Shown here: piece by piece, positions 6,133 through 14,751 of the stretch | How the letters are laid out: the number at the start of each line of letters is the position of its first letter | How positions within the stretch are numbered: the first letter of the stretch is position 1 | From: Clostridia bacterium | Lineage (GTDB): Bacteria; Bacillota; Clostridia; Christensenellales; Aristaeellaceae | Assembly: GCA_900754755.1 (NCBI GenBank) | Contig: CAAEEC010000342.1 | Coordinates: 1 to 16,027, forward strand | Length of the DNA: 16,027 nucleotides | Reading direction: 5' to 3' | The notes under the pieces: generated by a model | What the model saw: only the letters and a program-made list of their open reading frames with translations | The model's database searches: none | What the model was told of the DNA's origin: nothing | Translations under genes and position numbers: made by a program

Positions 6133-6325
6133 GTTCTTCCTCCTCCGCGCGGCGCACGAGCTTTTTCACGCGCTTTTCAAACACATAGCGCTCCAACATC
6201 ACCACGCGGCCGCACGTTAAGCATTTCAGCTTCACGTCCGCGCCCACGCGCGTGATTTCCCAGTCCGTGCCGCCGCAAGGGTGCGGCTTTTTCATGCGCA
6301 CGATATCGCCTAGCTGAATTTCCAT
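6113..6325 (-). CDS. DUF951 family protein (YyzM-like)
   Basis: A 70-residue protein opening [21 protein letters not shown], the hallmark of the DUF951 family found across Bacillota. The motifs KKPHPCGG and [12 protein letters not shown] provide cysteines C17, C35 and C38, suggesting metal or nucleic-acid binding, but no function is established. The C-terminal 15 residues ([10 protein letters not shown]) form an acidic extension overlapping the next gene. ATG 6325 has an AAGG-type site 4 bases upstream and lies 6 bases after the oxidoreductase gamma subunit stop, so it is within the operon. B. subtilis YyzM of this family is encoded close to oriC, which fits the parS sites here. Confidence 0.9.
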   Translation of the reverse strand: MEIQLGDIVRMKKPHPCGGTDWEITRVGADVKLKCLTCGRVVMLERYVFEKRVKKLVRRAEEEEHAGGPC

Positions 6326-6331
6326 CGTGCC

Positions 6332-6871
6332 TTAAGCCTGCACAGCTTTCATGCCCGCTTCGATGGCGGCGCGGTTGAGCGGCATCCACTTTTCCTTGGA
6401 GGGGCCCAGCTTGTGGCGCAGCGCATCCATCATCGCGTCCACGGTGAACTGGCCCGTCACGCCCAGGTAGGCGCCCAGCATGGCCATGTTGGCCACCTTG
6501 GCGCTCTTGAGCTCGTCTGCAATGTCGTTGCAGCGCACGCCGATCGCGCGGATGTCCGTGCGCGAAGGCTTCACGTCGATCAGGGATTCGTTGTAGAGCA
6601 GCAAGCCGCCGCTCACCACGTTCTTTTCAAAGGCTTCCATGCTGGGGCGGTTCATGGCGATGACCACGTCCGCCGATTCCACCTTGGGGGAACCGACGCT
6701 ATCGTCCGAAATCACCACGGAGCAATTCGCGCTGCCGCCGCGCATTTCGGGGCCGTACGCGGGCATCCAGGATACCTGTTTGCCCTCCAGCATACCGGCG
6801 TAGGCCAGCAACTGGCCCATCAGCAAAACGCCCTGCCCGCCGAACCCGGCGATAATCAGTTGCTTTTCCAT
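6332..6871 (-). CDS. 2-oxoacid:ferredoxin oxidoreductase, gamma subunit
   Basis: A 179-residue subunit starting MEKQLIIAGFGGQGVLLMGQ. The GFGGQG glycine motif (residues 9-14), the segment PAYGPEMRGGSANCSVVIS and the ADVVIAMNRPSMEAF strand are characteristic of the gamma domain of pyruvate/2-oxoglutarate/branched-chain 2-oxoacid oxidoreductases, which helps bind CoA and assemble the alpha/beta core. It follows the beta subunit gene by 22 bases, with AGGAGAAAAC upstream of ATG 6871. It is the fourth gene of a delta-alpha-beta-gamma set acting in the cytoplasm. Whether the enzyme uses 2-oxoisovalerate, 2-oxoglutarate or another acid is not decided by this subunit. Confidence 0.93.
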   Translation of the reverse strand: MEKQLIIAGFGGQGVLLMGQLLAYAGMLEGKQVSWMPAYGPEMRGGSANCSVVISDDSVGSPKVESADVVIAMNRPSMEAFEKNVVSGGLLLYNESLIDVKPSRTDIRAIGVRCNDIADELKSAKVANMAMLGAYLGVTGQFTVDAMMDALRHKLGPSKEKWMPLNRAAIEAGMKAVQA

Positions 6872-6893
6872 ATGTTTTCTCCTCGTGTGCGGA

Positions 6894-7634
<741 letters not shown>

Positions 7635-7636
7635 AT

Positions 7637-8698
7637 TTATCCCTCCCGACCGGCGAGCTTGAGGATCTGCCGGGTAATTTCGCCAACGCCCGGAATCACG
7701 CCGCCCGTGCGGCCATAGAATTCCACCGGCCGCGCGCCGTTGACCGCGATGCGCACATCGTCGACCATCTGCCCGAGCGACATTTCCACCGTGAGGAACT
7801 TCTTCGCCTTCTGCGCCGCGCGGGCAAACGCCTCGCTGGGGAACGGCCACAGCGTGATGGGGCGGATCAGCCCGGCCTTCACGCCCTGCGCGCGTGCCTG
7901 GCGGATGGCGGTGAGGGCGATGCGCGCCGTGGTGCCGTAAGCGGCGATCACGTATTCCGCGTCGTCCATATACTGCTCTTCCACCATGCACTCGTTCTTG
8001 GCGATTTCCTCATATTGCTTTTTCAGCGCCAGGTTGAGCTCTTCGCAGCGGTCGGCCTCGATATACAGCGAATTGATCACCGCGCGCGCTCGGCTCTTGC
8101 CGTCCCAGCCGGTCGCGGCCCAGTCCTTCTTTGGCAGCGGACGGGGCTTGTATTCGGGCATTTCCACTGGCTCCATCATCTGGCCGATCACGCCGTCACC
8201 CAGGATCATGGCGGGCATGCGGTACTGGTCCGCCACGTCAAAGGCGCGCTGCGTCAGTTCCACGGCCTCCTGTACGGACGCGGGCGCGAACACCACCACG
8301 CGGTAATCGCCGTGGCCGCCGCCGCGCGTGGCCTGGTAATAGTCCGACTGCGCGGGCTGGATCGAGCCCAGGCCCGGACCGCCGCGCACGATGTTCACCA
8401 CCACGCAGGGCAACTGCGCGCCGGCAATGTAGCTGATGCCTTCCTGCTTGAGGGCAATGCCCGGGCTGGAAGAACTGGTCATCGCGCGCGCGCCAGCGCC
8501 CGCCGCGCCATACACCATGTTGATGGCGGCGATTTCGCTCTCCGCCTGCAGGAATACGCCGCCCACCTCGGGCAGCCGCCGGGACATATATTCGGGAATT
8601 TCGCTCTGTGGGGTAATCGGGTAACCAAAATAATACCGGCAACCCGCCTGCACGGCGGCCTCGGCGATGGCCTCGTTCCCCTTCATCATCTGTCTCAT
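7637..8698 (-). CDS. vorB: 2-oxoacid:ferredoxin oxidoreductase, alpha subunit (VorB-like)
   Basis: A 353-residue alpha subunit. ATG 8698 follows AGGAGG by 7 bases; the longer frame upstream shadows the ferredoxin gene. The N-terminal pyrimidine-binding domain shows [34 protein letters not shown], and [32 protein letters not shown] (read in parts), and the [28 protein letters not shown] region closely follows what is annotated in clostridia as VorB of 3-methyl-2-oxobutanoate (2-oxoisovalerate) dehydrogenase. This suggests branched-chain 2-oxoacids, i.e. valine, leucine and isoleucine fermentation, but 2-oxoglutarate (KorA) is close in sequence and cannot be excluded. It sits between the ferredoxin and beta subunit genes. 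Confidence 0.92.
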   Translation of the reverse strand: MRQMMKGNEAIAEAAVQAGCRYYFGYPITPQSEIPEYMSRRLPEVGGVFLQAESEIAAINMVYGAAGAGARAMTSSSSPGIALKQEGISYIAGAQLPCVVVNIVRGGPGLGSIQPAQSDYYQATRGGGHGDYRVVVFAPASVQEAVELTQRAFDVADQYRMPAMILGDGVIGQMMEPVEMPEYKPRPLPKKDWAATGWDGKSRARAVINSLYIEADRCEELNLALKKQYEEIAKNECMVEEQYMDDAEYVIAAYGTTARIALTAIRQARAQGVKAGLIRPITLWPFPSEAFARAAQKAKKFLTVEMSLGQMVDDVRIAVNGARPVEFYGRTGGVIPGVGEITRQILKLAGREG

Positions 8699-8709
8699 GG
8701 CCGCGCCTC

Positions 8710-8913
8710 CTATTTCTCTACGGTAATCGCGCAATCGGGGCACATGCGCGCGCACAGCGCGCAGCCGATGCACTGGCTCTCATCCGCGATGGCCGCGGGA
8801 TGGTAGCCTTTGGAATTCAGGGTTTTCGCGGGCGCTATCAGTTTCCTGGGGCACGCCGCGGTGCACAGCAGGCAGCCCTTGCAGCGTTCCGGATCAATAA
8901 TCGCCTTTGCCAT
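8710..8913 (-). CDS. 2-oxoacid:ferredoxin oxidoreductase, delta (2[4Fe-4S] ferredoxin) subunit
   Basis: A 67-residue ferredoxin-like subunit with two complete cluster motifs, CKGCLLCTAACP (C11, C14, C17, C21) and CIGCALCARMCP (C48, C51, C54, C58). ATG 8913 has GGGAGG with a 7-base spacer; the upstream MGGDT codons of the frame come from that site itself. As first gene of the operon, it should carry electrons from the alpha/beta core to free ferredoxin. Its position next to vorB-like alpha matches the usual delta-alpha-beta-gamma order of four-subunit enzymes. Confidence 0.93.
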   Translation of the reverse strand: MAKAIIDPERCKGCLLCTAACPRKLIAPAKTLNSKGYHPAAIADESQCIGCALCARMCPDCAITVEK

Positions 8914-8942
8914 CGTATCGCCTCCCAATCTGGTTTCGTTCT

Positions 8943-8971
8943 ATTATACGGCCTTGTGTGTAAAAATTCAA
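8943..8971 (-). promoter_or_regulatory. Promoter of the oxidoreductase / DUF951 / signal peptidase operon
   Basis: On the minus strand TTGAAT (8971-8966), a 17-base spacer and TATAAT (8948-8943) precede the ferredoxin gene by about 30 bases. No hairpin terminator is visible between glnS (ends 9009) and this promoter, so glnS read-through may add to expression. Gene spacings downstream are all 34 bases or less or overlapping, down to the terminator at 4756-4818. Confidence 0.82.
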
Positions 8972-9008
8972 CGGATGTTTATGATGATATATAGTTTTCT
9001 GTTCGGCT

Positions 9009-10706
9009 TCAGCGGGCGTTTTGCGCCTTGGCCCAGCTATCCTTGAGGGGCACCGTGCGGTTGAACACGCACACCCCCTGCGTGGAATCCGGGTCCTTGC
9101 AGAAATAGCCCATGCGCAGGAACTGGAAGCGCGCGCCCACTTCGGCATCCGCGATGGCGGGCTCGGCATAGCCGTGCTCCACGGTGAGGCTGGTGGGATT
9201 GAGCCGGTCGATGAAATCGGGCTTTTCCGCGCTTTCCTCTTCGCCCTCCGTGTCTTCTTCCTCGGCGATGTCCTCCGCGAGGATCGGCTCATACAGCCGC
9301 GCCTCGATGGGTTTGGCCTCGCAGGCGGCTACCCAGTGCAGCGTGGCCTTCACCTTGCGCATGCTGCCCTCGCTGCCGGAGCGGCTTTCGCGGTCCACAG
9401 AGCAGATCAACTCGATCACTTCGCCGTTTTCATCCTTCACCACTTCGTCGCAACGGATGATGTACGCGCCTTTGAGACGCGCCTCGCGGCCCGGAGCCAG
9501 GCGGAAGAACTTCTTGGGCGGATCCTCCATGAAATCCTCGCGCTCGATGTAGAGCACCTTGCCGAACTTTACAGTGCGCTCGCCCATTTCCGGGTGATCA
9601 GGGTGGTTTTCCATGGTGAGCTCGTCGATTTCGTCCTCGCCCCAGTTGCTCAGCGTCACCTTGAGGGGCCGGAGCACGGCCATAGCGCGCGGCGCGCTCT
9701 CGCCCAGCGCCTCGCGCACACAGTGCTCGAGCAGGGCGCCGTCCACCTCGCTGTCGGCCTTGGCCACGCCCACGCGCTCGATGAAATCGCGGATGGCCTC
9801 CGGCGGATAGCCCCGGCGGCGCATGGCGACGAGCGTGGGCATGCGCGGATCGTCCCAGCCGGAAACGTAGCCTTCTTCCACCAGGCGGCGCAGGTAGCGC
9901 TTGCTCATCACCGTGCGGGTGATGTTCAGCCGGGCGAATTCAATCTGCCGCGGCGGATGTTCAAACCCGGCCTGCTGCACCATCCAGTCGTACAGCGGGC
10001 GGTGGATTTCGTATTCCAGCGAGCACAGCGAGTGCGTGATGCCCTCGATCGCGTCCTGAATGGGATGCTGGAAATCGTACATCGGGTAGATGCACCACTT
10101 ATCGCCCGCGCGGTGGTGGTGGTGGCGCAGGATGCGGTACATGGTGGGGTCGCGCATGAGCACGTTGGGCGAAGCCATATCAATCTTCGCGCGCAGCACG
10201 CGCGATCCATCGGGGAATTCGCCCGCCTTCATGCGCTGGAATAGATCGAGATTTTCCTCCGGCGAACGGTCGCGATAGGGGCTGTTCACGCCCGGCGTGC
10301 GCAGGGTGCCGCGGTTTTTGCGCATTTCCTCGCTGGACTGGTCGTCCACATAGGCCACGCCCTTGCGAATCATTTCGCAGGCGATTTCATACAGTTTATC
10401 GAAGAAATCCGAGGCAAAATAGAGGTTCTTCCATTCGTAACCCAGCCAGCGGATGTCCTCCATGATGCCGTCGACGTATTCGGTGTCTTCCTTGGTGGGA
10501 TTGGTATCGTCAAAGCGCAGGTTGCATTCGCCGCCATACTTTTTGGCAATGCCAAAATCGATGCACAGCGCCTTGGCGTGGCCAATGTGCAAATAGCCGT
10601 TGGGCTCCGGCGGAAAGCGCGTATGTACGCGGTCGAACCGGCCGGCTTTCAGATCCTCGTCGATAAATTCCTCAATAAAATTCGCAGCGCGCTTTTCTTC
10701 CGTCAC
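9009..10706 (-). CDS. glnS: Glutaminyl-tRNA synthetase
   Basis: A class Ic synthetase of 565 residues (E. coli GlnRS has 554). The class I motif is FPPEPNGYLHIGHAKA (HIGH at 40-43), the second signature is VMSKRYL, and the acidic NLRFDDTNPTKED segment, the EYEIHRPLYDWM region and the C-terminal anticodon-binding barrels (ENHPDHPEMGERTV onward) are those of GlnRS rather than GluRS. I take GTG 10706 as start because AAAGGAGAG lies 6 bases upstream; the ATG at 10739 lies inside the -10 box. An acidic insertion (EDIAEEEDTEGEEESAEKP) sits in the distal barrel region. It attaches Gln directly to tRNA-Gln, the gene for which (CTG anticodon) is at 3866. Many Bacillota lack this enzyme and use GatCAB instead. 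Confidence 0.96.
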   Translation of the reverse strand: MTEEKRAANFIEEFIDEDLKAGRFDRVHTRFPPEPNGYLHIGHAKALCIDFGIAKKYGGECNLRFDDTNPTKEDTEYVDGIMEDIRWLGYEWKNLYFASDFFDKLYEIACEMIRKGVAYVDDQSSEEMRKNRGTLRTPGVNSPYRDRSPEENLDLFQRMKAGEFPDGSRVLRAKIDMASPNVLMRDPTMYRILRHHHHRAGDKWCIYPMYDFQHPIQDAIEGITHSLCSLEYEIHRPLYDWMVQQAGFEHPPRQIEFARLNITRTVMSKRYLRRLVEEGYVSGWDDPRMPTLVAMRRRGYPPEAIRDFIERVGVAKADSEVDGALLEHCVREALGESAPRAMAVLRPLKVTLSNWGEDEIDELTMENHPDHPEMGERTVKFGKVLYIEREDFMEDPPKKFFRLAPGREARLKGAYIIRCDEVVKDENGEVIELICSVDRESRSGSEGSMRKVKATLHWVAACEAKPIEARLYEPILAEDIAEEEDTEGEEESAEKPDFIDRLNPTSLTVEHGYAEPAIADAEVGARFQFLRMGYFCKDPDSTQGVCVFNRTVPLKDSWAKAQNAR

Positions 10707-10712
10707 GGCGAA

Positions 10713-10721
10713 CTCTCCTTT
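10713..10721 (-). promoter_or_regulatory. Ribosome binding site fixing the glnS GTG start
   Basis: AAAGGAGAG on the minus strand is separated by 6 bases (TTCGCC) from GTG at 10706-10704. No comparable site precedes the ATG at 10739. Confidence 0.85.
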
Positions 10722-10737
10722 CCTCACGATAAGGGTC

Positions 10738-10746
10738 ATTATAGCA
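10738..10746 (-). promoter_or_regulatory. Extended -10 promoter of glnS
   Basis: TGCTATAAT on the minus strand is an extended -10 element; no good -35 box is found 16-18 bases upstream. The predicted start near 10731 gives a leader of about 25 bases before the GTG. Confidence 0.72.
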
Positions 10747-10837
10747 CATAGCGCGAAAAAAATACACCGCGCAACGTAAAGAAATTCGCGCGCGCAAAAA
10801 TTTCCGTCCCAAAACTCTAGGAATTTTGCGCCGCGTA

Positions 10838-10846
10838 TGCTATAAT
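10838..10846 (+). promoter_or_regulatory. Extended -10 promoter of the coiled-coil protein gene
   Basis: TGC-TATAAT at 10838-10846 is an extended -10 element; the -35 region TAGGAA (10818-10823) matches only partly. The start codon at 10889 follows an AGGGGG site. Together with the glnS promoter it makes a divergent promoter region of about 100 bases. Confidence 0.7.
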
Positions 10847-10888
10847 AGTAGAAAGTGGATGGATATGCTCAGCGATAGGGGGATCATC

Positions 10889-12652
10889 ATGAACGCGAAA
10901 CCAAAAATCGCCATCGGCGTACTCGCGGTGCTGCTCGTTGCGGCCATCATTTTTGGGTGCGTATTTTACACGCGGGAAGGCGAAACCGCCAACCAAAACC
11001 AGGCGTTGAATGAGCAAGTCGCTTCGCTCACCGAGGAACTGGCCGCCGCGCAGGCCGAAGTAACGGCGCTCACGGAAGAACTCGCCGCCGCGCAGGCGGA
11101 AATCGAATCGCTCACCGCACAAAGCGAAGAAGCCACGGCCGAACTGGAAGCGCTCCAGGCCCAGATCGAATCGCTTACCGCGCAGGCGGACACCAGCAAG
11201 GCGGATTCTGATAGCCTAAAGACGCAACTGGAAGAAAAGCAGGCGGAGATCGACGCGCTGGCGGACGAGAAGGCGGAACTGGAAGAAACGCTCAGCGAAC
11301 TTGAAACCCAGCTTGCGGCGGCGCAGCAGGCGGTAAGTGACGTCGCGGAAACGGCCAACGGCGCGCAGGAAACCGGCGGCGAAGCGGGCGAATTGGCGCA
11401 GCGCATCCGCGAACTGGGCCAGGCGCTGGCCAGCAACCAGGCCGAAGTCGCGCGGATTGACGCGCAGCTGGCGGCGGAAGCGGAAACCGGAGCCGCCGCG
11501 CAGGGCGATTTGGCCGCGCAGCGGGAAACCCTGCTCAGCGAGCAGGAAACCTTAAACGAGCAGTATTCCGCAGCCATCGACGCTATGAGCACGCAGCTCA
11601 CTTCCGCTCTGATCGGGCAGGAAGAGATGGAGTCCATGCTCGATAGCGCACAGCAAGCGCTGGCCGATAAGGATGCGCAGTTGGAAACCGTGAACGCCAT
11701 GCTCAACGATACCGATGAAAAGCTCGTGGCGGCCAACGCCGCGCTGGAAGAGGCGCAAGCCGCGCTGGACGGCGTGGATGTGGGCGAGGCGGACGCGTTG
11801 GTGACGCAGCTGCGCGCGCAGATCGATTCTTTGAACGCGCAGGTCGAGGAACAAACCGCTTCCATCGCCGCTTCCGAGGATGACTTGGCGGCGCTCACCG
11901 CCGAGCGGGACGAGACCGCCGCCCAGCTAGAAGCCGCGCAGGCGGAGCGCGACGAGGCGCAGGACGCCCTGGCTGCCGCTCAGGAAGAATTGGCGGGAAC
12001 CCAGGCGGAACTCGCCTCCACCAAAGATTTGCTCGATGGCGCACAGGCGGAACTCGTTTCCACCCAAACCGCGCTGGAAGGCGCGCAGACGGAACTGGAA
12101 AGCACGCAGGGCGAATTGAGCGCTACGCAAACCGAATTGACGAGCACGCAAGGCGAACTGGAGGGCACGCAGGCTACGCTGGCGAGCACGCAGACCGATC
12201 TGGAGAACACGCAAGCCACGCTGGCGAGCACGCAGACCGATCTGAAGAATACGCAGGCCACGTTAGCGAGCACGCAGGAAGAACTGGCCCAGGTCACCGC
12301 GGAGTATCAGGCGTATCTCATGGAGCGCACGCCGGGCGAAGCGGGCAGCGTAGCGCGCCTCAACGCGGATAACGTGATCACGCTCGAGGATGGCGCCACC
12401 GGCACGCTGAACCTCTCGAACCTCACGCAGAGCGAGAACGACTGCGAAATCGAAATCACGCTCGCGCAAACGGGCGAAGTGCTCTATCGTTCCCAGCGCT
12501 TGAAGGCGGGCGAAACCCTGGAAACCATCACCCTGGAAACACCGCTCTCCTCCGGCACGTACGATGTGTTCGTGAAAACGCATACATACGCTAAGGATAC
12601 CGGCGAGCGCATTGCCAGCCTCACGCTGCCTGCGATCATCGAGGTTCCGTAG
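10889..12652 (+). CDS. Membrane-anchored long coiled-coil protein
   Basis: A 587-residue protein; ATG 10889 follows AGGGGG by 6 bases. Residues about 7-28 (IAIGVLAVLLVAAIIFGCVFY) form one signal-anchor helix after a short basic tail, so the rest is probably outside the membrane. Residues about 36-475 are a nearly unbroken, Ala/Glu/Gln-rich coiled coil. Two 14-residue repeats LTEELAAAQAE(V/I)xx open it (from 11027), and 14 strict heptads of the form (T/A)(Q/K)xxLxx close it (11999-12292). The last about 100 residues (GTLNLSNLT..., GETLETITLETPLSSGTYDVFV) look like a beta-sandwich module found in clostridial surface proteins. No enzyme motif is seen. It may be a cell-envelope spacer or scaffold; the family is not identified. 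Confidence 0.88.
   Translation: MNAKPKIAIGVLAVLLVAAIIFGCVFYTREGETANQNQALNEQVASLTEELAAAQAEVTALTEELAAAQAEIESLTAQSEEATAELEALQAQIESLTAQADTSKADSDSLKTQLEEKQAEIDALADEKAELEETLSELETQLAAAQQAVSDVAETANGAQETGGEAGELAQRIRELGQALASNQAEVARIDAQLAAEAETGAAAQGDLAAQRETLLSEQETLNEQYSAAIDAMSTQLTSALIGQEEMESMLDSAQQALADKDAQLETVNAMLNDTDEKLVAANAALEEAQAALDGVDVGEADALVTQLRAQIDSLNAQVEEQTASIAASEDDLAALTAERDETAAQLEAAQAERDEAQDALAAAQEELAGTQAELASTKDLLDGAQAELVSTQTALEGAQTELESTQGELSATQTELTSTQGELEGTQATLASTQTDLENTQATLASTQTDLKNTQATLASTQEELAQVTAEYQAYLMERTPGEAGSVARLNADNVITLEDGATGTLNLSNLTQSENDCEIEITLAQTGEVLYRSQRLKAGETLETITLETPLSSGTYDVFVKTHTYAKDTGERIASLTLPAIIEVP
11027..11110 (+). repeat. Two tandem 42-base coding repeats
   Basis: Units 11027-11068 and 11069-11110 encode LTEELAAAQAEVTA and LTEELAAAQAEIES. 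They differ mainly at third codon positions, which suggests an old in-frame duplication of two heptads within the coiled coil. Confidence 0.8.
11999..12292 (+). repeat. Fourteen 21-base heptad repeats, ending in 42-base higher-order units
   Basis: Fourteen consecutive 7-codon units fit (T/A)(Q/K)xxLxx with no break in register. At the 3' end, two 42-base units (12167-12208 and 12209-12250, TQATLASTQTDL(E/K)N) differ at only 4 bases and a third (12251-12292) shares its first half. The high identity points to recent unequal recombination or slippage in multiples of 21 or 42 bases. Confidence 0.9.
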
Positions 12653-12684
12653 GCATGGCACGGTTCCCTTTTTCGTGAATTTTT

Positions 12685-12733
12685 GCGCAAGTATACGCGG
12701 CGCTCCCGCGTATGCTTGCGCGCTTTCATTTTC
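12685..12733 (+). terminator. Terminator after the coiled-coil gene
   Basis: GCGCAAGTATACGCGG (12685-12700) pairs with CCGCGTATGCTTGCGC (12706-12721) over 16 bp with a single T-G wobble and a 5-base loop, followed by GCTTTCATTTTC. The tail is only moderately T-rich but the stem is very stable. The next gene starts 34 bases later. Confidence 0.82.
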
Positions 12734-12766
12734 CCGAAGTACACTTTCACAAAGTGAGGGATCGGC

Positions 12767-13624
12767 ATGCCGAAGCGCCGTTTTTGCGCCGCGCTCCAGC
12801 GATATGCCCCGTCCATTCTGATGCTCGCGGTGTTCGCGACGGTGGGCGTCGCACTGTGGCTGGCAAAGGGCAACCTGTTTTACCTGGGCAATTTCAGCTA
12901 TATCGGCGCTTCCATCGCGCTGGGGCTGTTTCTATTTGAGCGCAAGGCGCGCTGGGCGCGGCAGGTAGTGCAATTTCTGGTGGGCTCATACATGCTCGTT
13001 TTCCTGGGATTGTATCGCCGGGAAAACATGCAAATCGAGGGCTTCTGGTATTATCTCTTCCTCGGCGTGTTTGAGGCCGCCACCATCCACTATGCTGTGG
13101 CAAAAATTTTTGGCCCGCTGCTCTTTGGCCGCGGCTGGTGCGGCTATGCCTGCTGGACGGCCATGGTGCTGGATCTGTTGCCCTATCGCCGCCCGCAAGG
13201 GCCGAACAAGCCCCGCCTGGGCCGCCTGCGCTATGCCATGTTCGCCCTTTCGCTGCTCTTTGTGTGCGCGCTCTTCCTTCTGCTCGATCCCGCCGCACTG
13301 GAGCCTGCGATGTTCGCCTGCTTCCTCGCGGGGAACCTTGTTTATTACGCTGCCGGCATTGGCCTTGCCATCGCGTTCAAAGACAACCGCGCGTTTTGCA
13401 AGTACCTTTGTCCCGTGACCGTGTTTTTAAAGCCCATGAGCTATTATTCCCTCACGCGCGTCACGGTCGATCCTGCGCGCTGCGTTTCCTGTGGGAAGTG
13501 TCAAAAGGCGTGCCCCATGGGAGTGGATATGCTGGATAGCGCCCGTTCGCGCAAAAACGGCACCGAGTGCATCCTCTGTCTGGAATGCGCGAAGGCCTGT
13601 CCCAAGGGCGCGCTAAAATTATAA
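12767..13624 (+). CDS. NapH/YccM-like membrane protein with two [4Fe-4S] clusters
   Basis: A 285-residue protein with about five or six membrane helices in its first 205 residues. The cysteine motifs GRGWCGYACW (C125, C129) and CKYLCPVTVF (C211, C215) are typical of the NapH/NosR/YccM family. The C-terminal cytoplasmic domain carries two ferredoxin motifs, CVSCGKCQKACPMG (C239-C249) and CILCLECAKACPKG (C268-C278). Such proteins pass electrons between a membrane or quinone pool and partner enzymes; the partner here is not visible. ATG 12767 has a weak AGTGAGGG site. The gene lies 21 bases upstream of the fucosidase gene, with which it seems co-transcribed, an unusual pairing. No Nap or Nos genes are in the window. 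Confidence 0.87.
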   Translation: MPKRRFCAALQRYAPSILMLAVFATVGVALWLAKGNLFYLGNFSYIGASIALGLFLFERKARWARQVVQFLVGSYMLVFLGLYRRENMQIEGFWYYLFLGVFEAATIHYAVAKIFGPLLFGRGWCGYACWTAMVLDLLPYRRPQGPNKPRLGRLRYAMFALSLLFVCALFLLLDPAALEPAMFACFLAGNLVYYAAGIGLAIAFKDNRAFCKYLCPVTVFLKPMSYYSLTRVTVDPARCVSCGKCQKACPMGVDMLDSARSRKNGTECILCLECAKACPKGALKL

Positions 13625-13645
13625 GAAAATTGGAGGCGATTTTGT

Positions 13646-14656
13646 ATGGACAACAGAGAATGGTTCAAGCAGGCAAAATACGGCATGATGGCGCATTGGG
13701 GACTGTATTCGCTGCTGGCCGGGGAATACCGCGGCAAAAAGAGCAGCGCCTACGCGGAATGGATCCAATCGTATTTCCGCATCCCCAACGCGGAATATGG
13801 CGCGCTGGCCCGTGCTTTTAATCCGCTGTATTTCAACGCGGACGAATGGATCCGCCTGGCCAAGCGCTGCGGCATGCAGTATTTTGTGCTCACCAGCAAG
13901 CACCACGATGGGTTCGCGCTGTTCCATTCCAAGGTGGACAAGTACAACGTGGTGGACGCCACGCCTTTTGGCCGCGACATCGTGGCGGAACTGGCCGAGG
14001 CCTGCTATAAGCACGGACTGAAATTTGGGCTCTATTATTCCCAAGACCTCGATTGGCACGAGGAACACGGCGGCGGCTACCGGTCCAACCATATTCCCTG
14101 CGCGGGCACGGCCTGGTCGAACAACTGGGATTTTCCCGGCGAGGCGGATAAGGACTATTCCATCTGCTTTTCCAACAAGATCCTGCCGCAGATTGAAGAA
14201 ATCCTCACCAACTACGGCGAACTGTGCCTCATCTGGTTCGACGTGCCCATGACGCTCAAGGAGGAAGAAAGCCGCAAAATCTTTGAGACCGTCAAGCGCT
14301 ATCAGCCCAATTGCCTGATCAATTCCCGCCTGGGCAACGGCGCGTACGATTATGTTTCGCTGGGCGATAACGAAATCCCCGCGTCCATGACCGAAGCGGA
14401 AGAAGACGGCGATCCCAACAGCATCAGCGGCTTCAAGCGCTCGCCCTATGGGCTGTATGAAACCGCTGCCACGCTCAACGATTCCTGGGGCTTTGCCTAT
14501 CGCGACCAAAATTGGAAGAGCGCCGTGCAAATCGCGCAAAACCGCAAGCACCTCAATTCCCTGGGCATCAACTACCTGCTCAACGTGGGGCCGGACGCTC
14601 TGGGCCGCATTCCCGGGCCGTCCATCGATATTTTGCTCAAGGCAGCGGAACTGTAA
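13646..14656 (+). CDS. GH29-type alpha-L-fucosidase, short cytoplasmic form
   Basis: A 336-residue glycoside hydrolase. ATG 13646 has GGAGG nine bases upstream. GH29 signatures are MMAHWGLYSLLAGEY (near residue 15), LTSKHHDGFALFHSK (82-96) and LIWFDVP, where D199 corresponds to the catalytic nucleophile. The C-terminal LGINYLLNVGPDALGRIP is also typical. There is no signal peptide, so it should act in the cytoplasm on imported fuco-oligosaccharides. Most GH29 enzymes are 430 residues or more with a C-terminal beta-sandwich; here the frame ends right after the barrel, at TAA. The acid/base residue cannot be assigned by eye, as it varies in GH29. A transporter for the substrate is not in the window. 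Confidence 0.88.
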   Translation: MDNREWFKQAKYGMMAHWGLYSLLAGEYRGKKSSAYAEWIQSYFRIPNAEYGALARAFNPLYFNADEWIRLAKRCGMQYFVLTSKHHDGFALFHSKVDKYNVVDATPFGRDIVAELAEACYKHGLKFGLYYSQDLDWHEEHGGGYRSNHIPCAGTAWSNNWDFPGEADKDYSICFSNKILPQIEEILTNYGELCLIWFDVPMTLKEEESRKIFETVKRYQPNCLINSRLGNGAYDYVSLGDNEIPASMTEAEEDGDPNSISGFKRSPYGLYETAATLNDSWGFAYRDQNWKSAVQIAQNRKHLNSLGINYLLNVGPDALGRIPGPSIDILLKAAEL

Positions 14657-14715
14657 CGCGCGGCAAAATTCTTCGCCGGGCAAAAAACCGGCTTCCCATC
14701 TGGAAAAACGTGTGG

Positions 14716-14721
14716 TATAAT
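14716..14721 (+). promoter_or_regulatory. Promoter -10 of the sugar kinase gene
   Basis: TATAAT at 14716-14721 is preceded by TGG, giving an extended -10, with TTCCCA (14693-14698, 4 of 6 matches) at 17 bases as -35. The kinase start is 31 bases downstream. The -35 region overlaps a weak GCCGG/CCGGC hairpin after the fucosidase gene. Confidence 0.7.
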
Positions 14722-14751
14722 AAGAATAGAACTATGCTGGGAGGTTTTGCG

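Noticed and set aside
9021..10244. 407-codon ORF on the plus strand
   Set aside because: It lies fully antisense to glnS, is His/Ala/Arg-rich as expected of a shadow frame in GC-rich DNA, and has no ribosome binding site or family motif.
10966..11898. 310-codon Ser/Ala-rich ORF on the minus strand
   Set aside because: It is the antisense shadow of the coiled-coil repeats; its low-complexity composition mirrors the Ala/Glu/Gln codons on the other strand.
11999..12292. CRISPR-like or non-coding direct repeats
   Set aside because: The repeats are contiguous without spacers, keep the reading frame, and encode regular coiled-coil heptads.
14675..14692. GCCGG/CCGGC hairpin as terminator of the fucosidase gene
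   Set aside because: The stem is only 5 bp with an A-rich loop and no T-tract follows; it overlaps the kinase promoter -35 region.
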